64,000 bases of DNA, from NCBI RefSeq assembly GCF_900091445.1, contig NZ_LT607733.1:5545001-5609000 (forward strand). Direction: 5' to 3'. Positions 57,234 to 64,000 of the stretch are shown here, piece by piece. The notes below the pieces were generated by a model that had not been told where the DNA came from, searched no databases, and saw only the letters and a list, made by a program, of their open reading frames with translations. The DNA comes from Micromonospora echinofusca (GTDB lineage: Bacteria > Actinomycetota > Actinomycetes > Mycobacteriales > Micromonosporaceae). The position numbers were made by a program, and so were the translations under genes. Each line of letters opens with the position of its first letter. Within the stretch, counting starts at the first letter, position 1.

Positions 57234-57788
57234 ATGAGAACCATGAAGACGGTCCTGCGCCGGATCGGCGGGGCCGTGACTGCCCTGCTGGTGGTTGCCG
57301 GGGCCACGGTCGCCGGCGCGACCCCCGCCGCCGCCGCGAACTACTACTACGAGCTGCCGTACCCGGCGCGCGAGTCCTACCGGGTCACCCAGGGGCCGGA
57401 GGGCACCTACTCGCACGTCGGCCCCTACAACGAGTACGCCTGGGACTTCGGGCTGCCGGCCAACTACGAGGTCTCCGCCTCGCAGGGGGGCACCATCATC
57501 ATGTCGAACTGGTCGCCGTACTGGCAGAACGGCATCGAGGTGATCATCCGGCACTCGAACGGCCAGTGCACCCACTACGCGCACCTGAACCGGGCGATCT
57601 ACAACGCCGGCACCTGGGTGCCGCAGGGCCGCGTCATCGGCTGGTCGGGCAACACCGGCGCGTCCACCGGCCCGCACCTGCACTTCCAGGTCATCAACTG
57701 CAACACCCGGGTGGGCATCCCCGCCACCCTCCAGGGCTGGACGCCGTACACCGGCACCTGGCCGGTGAGCGTGAACTACTACGCCTGA
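57234..57788 (+). CDS. Secreted M23-family-like peptidase
   Basis: An exported protein of 184 residues. The signal peptide ends near TPAAAA (about residue 35). The fold is that of LytM/M23 zinc endopeptidases: His61 and Asp71 (in SHVGPYNEYAWDF) as first ligands and HLH at 148-150 as the last. The spacing His-x9-Asp is longer than the His-x3-Asp of typical M23 enzymes, so activity should be tested. The domain is small, without a binding module. Likely target is peptidoglycan cross-bridges. The ATG follows AGGAAG. Confidence 0.85.
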   Translation: MRTMKTVLRRIGGAVTALLVVAGATVAGATPAAAANYYYELPYPARESYRVTQGPEGTYSHVGPYNEYAWDFGLPANYEVSASQGGTIIMSNWSPYWQNGIEVIIRHSNGQCTHYAHLNRAIYNAGTWVPQGRVIGWSGNTGASTGPHLHFQVINCNTRVGIPATLQGWTPYTGTWPVSVNYYA

Positions 57789-57817
57789 GGCCCGTGACCG
57801 ATAATCCCAGCCATTGA

Positions 57818-57831
57818 TGGAAGCGCTCCCG
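57818..57831. promoter_or_regulatory. CebR-like LacI-family operator candidate
   Basis: TGGAAGCGCTCCCG differs at two positions from the CebR box TGGGAGCGCTCCCA known in Streptomyces. It lies 99 bases before the GT2 gene. No LacI gene is adjacent. Confidence 0.35.
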
Positions 57832-57875
57832 GCGGGCCCCGGAATCGGGCGGTCGGCGCCGGGGCGCGTCGCGGG

Positions 57876-57903
57876 CGGGGTGCCGGCAGCTGCCGGCACC
57901 CCG
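57876..57903 (+). terminator. Perfect palindrome after the M23-like gene
   Basis: A 28-base perfect palindrome centred on CAGCTG, about 90 bases after the peptidase stop. Likely terminator, or a protein-binding dyad before the GT2 gene. Confidence 0.55.
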
Positions 57904-57929
57904 GTCCACAGGCTACGGAGGGAAGTCGG

Positions 57930-59288
57930 ATGACGGCACGGACGGACGACGCGGTCGAGTTGAGCGTGGTCGTACCCACCTATCAGGACGCGCAGTGCCT
58001 GGCGCTGACGCTGCGGTCGCTGACCCGGCAGACCGTCCGCCCCGAACGCTTCGAGGTGGTCGTGGTCCGCGACGGCGGCTCTTCCGCCGGATACGCCGAC
58101 GCCGTCGGGGCGGCCACCGGCCTCGACCTCCGGTTGCTCGAGTTCCCCCGGCGGAGGGGACGCTCCGCGGCCCGCAACGAGGCAGTCCGGCACACCCGGG
58201 CGCCGCTGCTGCTGTTCCTCGACGCCGACTCGTACGCCTCCCCGCAGTTGCTGGAGCGCCACCTGGCCCACCACGCGGTCGCCGGCCAGCCCGCCGTGCT
58301 GATGGGCCGGCGCGACGAGCTGAGCCTGGAACACGTCGAGGCCGTCCTCGACGGGCGGGAGCTGACCGGCGTCCCCCGCCGCCGCGCGGACCGCTCCGGG
58401 GACCTGCGCTTCCCGCACGGCGAGCCGCCGGGGCAGGACTGGCTCCGGGCGGGCTGGGCGCTGGCCTACACCCACAACATCTCGCTCGCCCGCCACCTGT
58501 TCGACCGCGCCGGCGGGTTCGACGAACGCTCCGGGCTGCGCTGGGGCCTGGAGGACATCGAGCTGTTCTACCGGGTCCACCGGCACCTCGGCGTCACCGG
58601 GTCGAACTTCGCGTACGACGACGAGGCCCGCGCGTTCCACCTCCCGCACCACCGCAACACCGACCGCAACTTCGCCGACTTCGCGGCCAACCGGAGCCTC
58701 CTGACCGGGCAGTACCACGTCATCGAGTGGGAGTTCTACGGCCTGCTGGACGTGTACGACTCGCTGGAGCGCATCGTCTACTACCGGTGGGCGGCCACCG
58801 ACTGCGCACGGCGCTCGACGTGCCGCATCGGCCCGGCGTTCGACCGTCTCGCCGACCGGCTGCCCGGCCCCCGCGTGCTGTGGGTGGGCACCGGCAGCAC
58901 GCAGGTCGACCTGCCGCCCGGCGCGTTGACCTTCGACTACGCCGCCCCGCCCGGTCCCACGAACCACCACCTGGTCGGCATGGACCCGCCCATCCCGGCG
59001 GGCAGCCTCGACGCGGTGGTCAGCGTCGACTTCTGGCGGTACCTGCGCTGGGACGACCTCTGCCGGTTCGTCAACACCTCCGGACGGCTCGCCCGCGAGG
59101 TGCACCTGGTCTCCACCGGCGACACCGGATCCGCGCCGCTCACGCCCGGGCCGGCGGTGCTGGGCTACCTGCGCCGTGCCCTGAGCGACGCTTTCGCCAC
59201 CAGGTTGACCCACGTCGACGGGCTCGGTGAGGTGCTCACCCTGCGGTCGCTGACCCCGGCCGCGCGTAGGGGTCCGGCGCGGGTCTGA
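57930..59288 (+). CDS. GT2-type glycosyltransferase with a methyltransferase-like C-terminal domain
   Basis: A 452-residue cytoplasmic protein. Residues about 11-250 form a family 2 glycosyltransferase: VVVPTYQD, FLDADS with the metal-binding Asp98/Asp100, and the GLEDIEL acid (Glu208-Asp209) with the later fold ending. Residues about 312-430 look like a small SAM-methyltransferase-type fold: PRVLWVGTGSTQVDL as a Gly-rich strand, LVGMDPPIPAGSLDAVVSVD as motif-like strands, and DLCRFVNTSGRLAREVHLVS. The Gly-rich loop is degenerate, so catalysis is not certain. The ATG follows GGAGGG. Target unknown; it stands alone. Confidence 0.8.
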   Translation: MTARTDDAVELSVVVPTYQDAQCLALTLRSLTRQTVRPERFEVVVVRDGGSSAGYADAVGAATGLDLRLLEFPRRRGRSAARNEAVRHTRAPLLLFLDADSYASPQLLERHLAHHAVAGQPAVLMGRRDELSLEHVEAVLDGRELTGVPRRRADRSGDLRFPHGEPPGQDWLRAGWALAYTHNISLARHLFDRAGGFDERSGLRWGLEDIELFYRVHRHLGVTGSNFAYDDEARAFHLPHHRNTDRNFADFAANRSLLTGQYHVIEWEFYGLLDVYDSLERIVYYRWAATDCARRSTCRIGPAFDRLADRLPGPRVLWVGTGSTQVDLPPGALTFDYAAPPGPTNHHLVGMDPPIPAGSLDAVVSVDFWRYLRWDDLCRFVNTSGRLAREVHLVSTGDTGSAPLTPGPAVLGYLRRALSDAFATRLTHVDGLGEVLTLRSLTPAARRGPARV

Positions 59289-59360
59289 CGTTCCCCGGCG
59301 ACCGGTGCGCGGATCAGGCGGACGGCCGGAACTGGACCGCGCCGACCCGGTGGCGGCTCG

Positions 59361-60314
59361 TCATCGAGCGCGGAACCGCGAACTGCGGAAGGTGCGGCGG
59401 TAGGTGTCCGGGGGCACGCCGATGGTGCGGTTGAAGTGCCGGCGCAGCGTCGTGGCGGTGCCCATGCCGGTAGCCGCCGCGATGGCGTCGATGCTGTCGT
59501 CCGTGGTCTCCAGCAGCTCCTGGGCGTGTCGGATCCGCTGGGTCAGCAGCCAGCGCAGCGGCGTGGTGCCGGCCGCCGACCTGAAGTGGCGGCCCAGGTT
59601 GCGCGAGCTCATGTTCGCCTGCCGGGCCAGGTCCTCCACGGTCAACGCGTGGTCGAGCCGTTCGATCGCCCACGAGAACAGCTCGGCGAGCGGATGGTCG
59701 TCCTGGGCGGGCACGGGGGCGGTGACGTACTGGGCCTGGCCGCCGGCCCGGTGCGGGGGCACGACCAGGCGGCGGGCCAGCCTGTTGGCGACCGCCGAGC
59801 CGTGGTCGAGGCGGACCAGGTGCAGGCACAGATCCATCGCCGCGGCCTTGCCGGCGGAGGTGAGCACGCTGCCGTCGTCCACGTAGAGCACGTCCGGATC
59901 GACCTCCACCAGGGGATAGCGGGCCGCCAGCGCCTCGGTGTGCGCCCAGTGCGTGGTCGCCCGTCGACCGTCCAGCAGGCCGGCGGCGGCGAGCACGAAC
60001 GCGCCCGTGCACAGGGACGCCACCCGTGCGCCCGCCTCGTGGGCCGCGCGCACCGCGTCGACCAGGTCGGCGGGCGGTTCCTCGTCGACGTCGACCCACC
60101 CGGGGACGATCACCGTGTCGGCGTACGCGAGCTCGTCGAGACCGCAGTCGGGCTCGAGCCGGAACCGGCCGACCCGCACCGCACCCGATCCGCAGACGGC
60201 GACGCGGTACCAGGGGTCGGCGATGCCGGTCAGATCGGCGCCGAAGACCTCGCACGCCAGGGACAACTCGAAGTGCAGCATCCCGTCGGTGACGGCCAGC
60301 GCGACAGTACCCAT
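59361..60314 (-). CDS. GlxA-type regulator: DJ-1/PfpI-like domain plus AraC helix-turn-helix
   Basis: A 317-residue transcription regulator. The N-terminal half is a DJ-1/ThiJ amidotransferase-like fold with the elbow SLCTGAFVLA (Cys102) and TTHWAHT. The last about 100 residues form two AraC helix-turn-helix motifs (LARQANMSSRNLGRHFRSA, IAAATGMGTATTLRRHFNR). The ATG at 60314 has TACAGT seven bases upstream, so a leaderless transcript is likely. It is divergent from the oxidoreductase gene, which it probably controls. Confidence 0.88.
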   Translation of the reverse strand: MGTVALAVTDGMLHFELSLACEVFGADLTGIADPWYRVAVCGSGAVRVGRFRLEPDCGLDELAYADTVIVPGWVDVDEEPPADLVDAVRAAHEAGARVASLCTGAFVLAAAGLLDGRRATTHWAHTEALAARYPLVEVDPDVLYVDDGSVLTSAGKAAAMDLCLHLVRLDHGSAVANRLARRLVVPPHRAGGQAQYVTAPVPAQDDHPLAELFSWAIERLDHALTVEDLARQANMSSRNLGRHFRSAAGTTPLRWLLTQRIRHAQELLETTDDSIDAIAAATGMGTATTLRRHFNRTIGVPPDTYRRTFRSSRFRAR

Positions 60315-60321
60315 GTCCGAA

Positions 60322-60327
60322 ACTGTA
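60322..60327 (-). promoter_or_regulatory. -10 box of the GlxA-type gene, leaderless arrangement
   Basis: TACAGT on the minus strand ends seven bases before the ATG at 60314; no Shine-Dalgarno. Confidence 0.45.
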
Positions 60328-60422
60328 CGGGACGTGGCGTTCCAGACACTCGCCCCGCCGAACCGCCGCCGCCAGGATGGGTACAGGTGATCAATCGGGC
60401 ACGGAGCTGGGAGAACGAACTG

Positions 60423-61454
60423 ATGGGATCGGGTCGGACGGTGGCGGTCTTCGGCGCGTACGGACACACCGGGCGCTTCGTGGTGGCGGAGTTGCGCGCC
60501 CGCGGGTTCGTCCCGCTGCTCTGCGGACGCGACGCGGACAAACTGCGGGCGCTCACGGCGTCCTGGCCGGGGCTCGACACCCGGCCGGCCTCGGTCGACG
60601 ATCCGGCCTCACTCGACCGCGCGCTGGCCGGCGCGGCTGCGGTGGTCAACTGCGCGGGGCCCTTCGCCGTGACCGCCGCGCCGGTGATCGAGGCGGCACT
60701 GCGCGCCGGGATCCCGTACGTGGACGTGGCGGCCGAGGTCGAGGCCAATCTCGACACCTTCACGCACTTCGCGGATCGCGCCCGCGCCGCGGGAACGGTG
60801 GTGGTCCCCGCGATGGCCTTCTTCGGCGGCCTCGGCGACCTGCTGGTCACCGCGGCGATGGGCGACTGGACGGCGGCCGACGAGGCGCACGTCGCGTACG
60901 GCTTGAGCGGTTGGCACCCCACGGCCGGGACCCGCGCCGCGGGCACGGTCTCCCGGCAGCGCCGGGACGGCCGGCGTGTCCGCTACCGCGACGGGCGGCT
61001 GGAGTACCGCGACGACGCCCCACCGACCCTGAAGTGGCCCTTCCCCGACCCGATGGGGATCCGGGCCGTGATCGGCGAGTTCACCATGGCCGACGTCGTC
61101 ACCGTCCCCAGCCACCTGGCCATTCCCGAGGTGTGCACCTACATGACGGTCGAGGCGGCCGGCGAGCTGGCGGCTCCGGAGACATCGGCGCCGACCGCCG
61201 TCGACGATCGCGGCCGGTCCGCGCAGACCTTCCTCGTCGACGTCGTCGTGCGCTCCGGCGGCGAGGAACGGCGCGCCGTGGCGAGCGGCCAGGACATCTA
61301 CGCCGTCAGTGCGCCGCTCGCGGTGGAAGCGGTCCACCGCATCCTCACGGGACGGACCAGGACGGTCGGTGTCGCCTCCGCCGGCGCCGTCTTCGACGCG
61401 CCCGGCTTCCTCCGCGCGCTGTCCGCGCACATCTCGCTCGACCTGCCACGGTAG
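60423..61454 (+). CDS. Saccharopine-dehydrogenase-like NAD(P)-binding oxidoreductase
   Basis: A 343-residue protein. The Rossmann start is TVAVFGAYGHTGRFVVAEL, with NCAGPFA further on, as in the saccharopine dehydrogenase/trans-acting enoyl reductase group. The substrate domain holds PAMAFFGGLGDLL. True saccharopine dehydrogenase activity is unlikely; relatives act on lipids or unknown substrates. The ATG at 60423 has GGGAG nine bases upstream; a GTG at 60387 is possible. It is divergent from the GlxA-type regulator, a common layout for a regulated enzyme. Confidence 0.82.
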   Translation: MGSGRTVAVFGAYGHTGRFVVAELRARGFVPLLCGRDADKLRALTASWPGLDTRPASVDDPASLDRALAGAAAVVNCAGPFAVTAAPVIEAALRAGIPYVDVAAEVEANLDTFTHFADRARAAGTVVVPAMAFFGGLGDLLVTAAMGDWTAADEAHVAYGLSGWHPTAGTRAAGTVSRQRRDGRRVRYRDGRLEYRDDAPPTLKWPFPDPMGIRAVIGEFTMADVVTVPSHLAIPEVCTYMTVEAAGELAAPETSAPTAVDDRGRSAQTFLVDVVVRSGGEERRAVASGQDIYAVSAPLAVEAVHRILTGRTRTVGVASAGAVFDAPGFLRALSAHISLDLPR

Positions 61455-61491
61455 GGCCGATCCTCCGCGGCCCCAATGACATGATCGGTCC

Positions 61492-61998
61492 ATGCCCGTG
61501 ATCGAAGTGGTACGCGGTGACATCACCCGCGAGGAAGTCGACGCCATCGTCAACGCGGCGAACGAGTCGCTGCTGGGCGGCGGTGGCGTCGACGGGGCGA
61601 TCCACCGGGCGGCGGGACCAGGCCTGGCCCAGGCGGGCGCCGCTCTCGCGCCGTGCCATCCGGGCGAGGCCGTCGCCACCCCCGCGTTCGACCTGGATCC
61701 ACCCGTACGCCACGTCATCCACACGGTCGGTCCGGTGTGGGAGGGCGGCGGCCACGGCGAGGCGGACGTCCTGGCCTCGTGCTACCGGCGCAGCCTCCAG
61801 GTCGCCGACGAGATCGGCGCCCGCCGCGTCGCCTTCCCCGCCATCGGCACCGGCGTCTACGGCTACCCGTCCGACCAGGCGGCGACGATCGCGGTCACGA
61901 CGATCAGGGCGACACCGACCGCCGTCGAGCACGTCCGCCTGGTCGCCTTCGACGACGCCACGTACCGGCTCCTGGCAGCAGCCGCGTCGGCCGACTGA
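61492..61998 (+). CDS. Macro-domain protein (O-acetyl-ADP-ribose deacetylase, YmdB-like)
   Basis: A 168-residue single macro domain. The ADP-ribose pocket is clear: [20 protein letters not shown], then [14 protein letters not shown], and the phosphate loop IGTGVYGYP. Enzymes of this group remove ADP-ribose or O-acetyl groups. The ATG at 61492 has no Shine-Dalgarno; CATGAT lies six bases before it. It follows the oxidoreductase with a 37-base gap and may share its transcript. No sirtuin or ADP-ribosyltransferase is nearby. Confidence 0.92.
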   Translation: MPVIEVVRGDITREEVDAIVNAANESLLGGGGVDGAIHRAAGPGLAQAGAALAPCHPGEAVATPAFDLDPPVRHVIHTVGPVWEGGGHGEADVLASCYRRSLQVADEIGARRVAFPAIGTGVYGYPSDQAATIAVTTIRATPTAVEHVRLVAFDDATYRLLAAAASAD

Positions 61999-62059
61999 GC
62001 CGGGCCCGGCCCACCCTCGCCAGAGCGCCGTTGCTGTGCCGCGCTGCTCCACAAGATCG

Positions 62060-62091
62060 AAAAGGCCGTCTCCGACTGGCGGAAACGGCCT
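62060..62091 (-). terminator. Intrinsic terminator after tRNA-Ala
   Basis: AGGCCGT and ACGGCCT arms with an inner TCCG/CGGA stem, followed on the minus strand by TTTT. This is the only clear T-run terminator in the window; it begins 9 bases after the tRNA. Confidence 0.85.
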
Positions 62092-62099
62092 GAACTGGG

Positions 62100-62173
62100 T
62101 GGAGTTGAGGGGATTCGAACCCCTGACCCCCTCGATGCGAACGAGGTGCGCTACCGGACTGCGCCACAACCCC
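62100..62173 (-). tRNA. tRNA-Ala(CGC)
   Basis: The 74-base cloverleaf folds fully. Acceptor GGGGTTG pairs with CAACTCC and includes G3:U70, the identity element for alanine. The anticodon arm CCTCG/CGAGG encloses TTCGCAT with anticodon CGC. The T arm holds GGTTCGAATCC. Discriminator A; CCA not encoded. It reads GCG codons, which are common in this genome. Confidence 0.95.
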
Positions 62174-62379
62174 TCCGCCGGCGGACCGGCATCGGTCCCA
62201 CCCGGCTTTCACCGGGCGGGCCGGCGCCAAGGTTAACAGGTTCACCGCCCCTGCCGCGAACCCACCCCCCGCGCGCCGCTTCGCCGGGCCAGACCGGCCG
62301 CCGGCCACGCTGACGCACGGCACGCCGCATCCAGGCGAGAACGGTCAGCGGGCCGGAGCCGACGCGGCCCGCCCGTCGG

Positions 62380-63165
62380 TCAGGCCGAGTGGGAGCCGCG
62401 ACCGGACTGGTAGGGGCGGCCGCGCAGGCCGCCCGAGCGGCGGTAGGAGACGGAGCCGCCGTTGGCCGCCGCCGGCAGGTCCGCCGGCCGGTCGAGGCCC
62501 ATCGCGGCGCGGCGTACCACCTCGCGCTGGGCCGCCAGGCGGCGCTGCGCCTCCCGGCGGGCCGCCGCGCGCCGAGCCTGCTCGCGCCGCACCTCGGCCT
62601 GCCGGGCGGCCAGCCACGCCGCCTCCCGGGCCCGGGCCCGCCGCCGCCGGCGATCGGCCACGGCGAGTCTGCGCAGGTGTACGACGTACGCGACCAGCAG
62701 GGTGGCGGTGACCCCGAAACCGATCCAGAAGCCGGGGCTGACCACGACCACGCCGATCAGCTCGACGAAGTTGAGCAGCAGCAGCGCGGCGAGCACCCGG
62801 CGGCGCCGGTAGACGGCGGGGGCGTGCTGTCGGCGGGGCGACGGCCGACGGCGGCCCTTGCGGGGGGCCGACGGCACGGCGCGCAGCCGCTTCGACCGGC
62901 GCGCGACGGGGGGCGCGGAAACGGGCGCGGAGAGCCCACCGGTGCTCGCATCCTCGCTGAGGGTGATGACGAGGCTACGGGGCGGATGCACCGGGCGGCG
63001 CCCCGGCACAGTACGGCGCCGCCGGCGGCGCTGGAGCACCCGCGCCGTCGACTGCGCCCGCTCCGCCACCAGCCGCTCGGTGGCGTCGTACCGGCGAACC
63101 AGCGCCGGGGCGAGGGCGAGCAGGCCGGCGGCGGCGAGGACGGCGAGGAGCACCGAGGTCGGCAC
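62380..63165 (-). CDS. glpR: SepX/GlpR-like divisome membrane protein
   Basis: A 261-residue protein with an N-terminal transmembrane helix (about 3-20, SVLLAVLAAAGLLALAPAL), an Arg-rich region, two further helices (about 135-175), and a C-terminal Arg/Ala/Gln coiled stretch. Actinobacterial proteins of this shape next to rimJ are SepX of Streptomyces and GlpR of Corynebacterium, which bind the gephyrin-like Glp and act in cell division. The GTG at 63165 has GGGAGG upstream at six bases; earlier starts lack support. It follows the acetyltransferase gene, as in that conserved cluster. Confidence 0.75.
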   Translation of the reverse strand: MPTSVLLAVLAAAGLLALAPALVRRYDATERLVAERAQSTARVLQRRRRRRTVPGRRPVHPPRSLVITLSEDASTGGLSAPVSAPPVARRSKRLRAVPSAPRKGRRRPSPRRQHAPAVYRRRRVLAALLLLNFVELIGVVVVSPGFWIGFGVTATLLVAYVVHLRRLAVADRRRRRARAREAAWLAARQAEVRREQARRAAARREAQRRLAAQREVVRRAAMGLDRPADLPAAANGGSVSYRRSGGLRGRPYQSGRGSHSA

Positions 63166-63349
63166 CCTCACCCCTCCCGTCACCGAATTCGGAGCAACCA
63201 CCGCCCGGCCGCAGGATCTTCCACCGATGGTGGTCGGATGCGCGGATCGTACGGATGGAGCAGCGCTTGCCACAGCTTGCAGTTACTTGAGGTTACGGGC
63301 CGTGGACGCGGATGCTGACACGCCGCGCCGATCCCGTGCGTGGGACGGC

Positions 63350-64000
63350 TCACCCCGTGGTGGCGCGGACCCGGTGCCAGCGGGCCAGCAGCCCTCCCTC
63401 GGCGGCGACCTCCTCGCTGGTCATCGCGTATCCGATGTGGTCCCGCCACGCACCGTCGATGTGCATGTAGCGCACGTGGTACGACTCCTCGCGGAAACCC
63501 AGCTTCTCCACCACCCGCCGGGACGGCCGGTTCTCGGGGCGGATGTTCACCTCGACCCGGTGCAGCCCGCCCTCGCCGAACGCGTGGTCGACCGCGAGCG
63601 CCAGCGCGGTGGGGATGACGCCGCGACCGGCCACCCGGGAGTCCACCCAGTAGCCCACGTACGCCGAGCAGAACGCCCGCCGCACGATGCTGCCCACGTT
63701 GAGGTGGCCGACCAGCCGCTCCCGGCCGCCCTCGCGCAGGCAGACGGCGAACGGCATCCCCTCGCCGATGCGCGCCGAGCGGCGCTGGTCGCGGTACACC
63801 CAGCGGAACGCGGCCGGCGAGTTCAGCTCGTGCCAACTGCCGGGGATGGACGACTCCCACGGCGCCAGCCACTCCCGGTTGGCGCGACGCACCTCCGACC
63901 AGGCGGCGGCGTCCGAACGCCGGTAGGGCCGCAGCAGCACCGGCCCGTCGGTCAGCACCGCCGGCCACCCCGGCGCCCGCCCGACCCCGAACAGACTCAC
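63350..64000 (-). CDS. rimJ: GNAT N-acetyltransferase, RimJ/RimL type
   Basis: A 216-residue GNAT protein that would acetylate N-terminal Ala/Ser of a ribosomal protein or similar targets. Seen are VLLRPYRRSDAAAW at the start, the acetyl-CoA segment VDSRVAGRGVIPTALALAVDHAF, and NRPSRRVVEKLGFREE near the end. The GTG start lies at the last base of the window, so the N-terminus could extend beyond it, although MSLFG fits family starts. It precedes the SepX/GlpR gene, the conserved moeA-rimJ-sepX order in actinobacteria. Confidence 0.88.
   Translation of the reverse strand: MSLFGVGRAPGWPAVLTDGPVLLRPYRRSDAAAWSEVRRANREWLAPWESSIPGSWHELNSPAAFRWVYRDQRRSARIGEGMPFAVCLREGGRERLVGHLNVGSIVRRAFCSAYVGYWVDSRVAGRGVIPTALALAVDHAFGEGGLHRVEVNIRPENRPSRRVVEKLGFREESYHVRYMHIDGAWRDHIGYAMTSEEVAAEGGLLARWHRVRATTG

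Overview
This window is about 71-72% GC with strong third-position G/C bias, frequent GTG starts and the gene orders of the high-GC actinobacteria. The families present (FasR-like TetR next to a desaturase, two DUF4383 proteins, SepX/GlpR next to RimJ, pmt divergent from rsmI) point to Micromonosporaceae, most likely Micromonospora or a close relative. This is inferred from memory of family distribution, not from a search. Most of the window looks chromosomal and core-like; no phage, transposase, CRISPR array or rRNA was seen. Two tRNA genes are present: Gln(TTG) and Ala(CGC).

Layout. 1-11.6 kb: a nucleoside uptake and salvage locus on the minus strand (BMP-family lipoprotein, two-NBD ABC ATPase with an apparent CTG start, two permeases, then cytidine deaminase and the first codons of thymidine phosphorylase). 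The transporter is separated from cdd-deoA by a 1338-residue secreted transglycosylase/SGNH-hydrolase protein and a membrane protein. 11.8-21.1 kb: a maltodextrin locus, with malE-malF-malG and a cytoplasmic GH13 enzyme on the minus strand and a LacI-type regulator and a GH13 alpha-glucosidase on the plus strand, tied together by CTTGC/GCAAG operator-like sites. 21.3-28.3 kb: GntR regulator coupled to a YihY/BrkB membrane protein, a 2H phosphoesterase, trpS, a CBS-domain protein without its usual membrane domain, and galE-galK. 28.7-31.8 kb: sulfate activation (cysQ, cysD, cysN).

31.9-52.5 kb: housekeeping region with conserved actinobacterial order: pth, rplY, prs, glmU, tRNA-Gln, desaturase plus TetR regulator, paired DUF4383 membrane proteins, ABC-F protein, ispE, rsmA, tatD, metG, rsmI, pmt. 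The rpf gene often found between tatD and rsmA is absent. 52.5-62.2 kb: more variable secreted and accessory genes: HNH nuclease, phosphopantetheinyl transferase, proline-rich DUF4352-like protein, M23-like peptidase, a GT2 glycosyltransferase with a methyltransferase-like tail, a GlxA/AraC regulator divergent from a saccharopine-dehydrogenase-like oxidoreductase, a macro-domain protein and tRNA-Ala. 62.3-64 kb: SepX/GlpR division protein and RimJ-type acetyltransferase.

Regulation visible in sequence: many genes end in long perfect GC-rich hairpins with no T-run, which is usual in this group; only tRNA-Ala has a classic T-run terminator. At least six genes show a TANNNT box 6-8 nt before the start codon and no Shine-Dalgarno, suggesting leaderless transcripts. 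No clearly new multi-gene system was found. The most distinctive items are the secreted transglycosylase-SGNH fusion, the extended cytidine deaminase, the GT2-methyltransferase fusion, the DUF21-less CBS protein, and several unexplained direct or inverted repeats.
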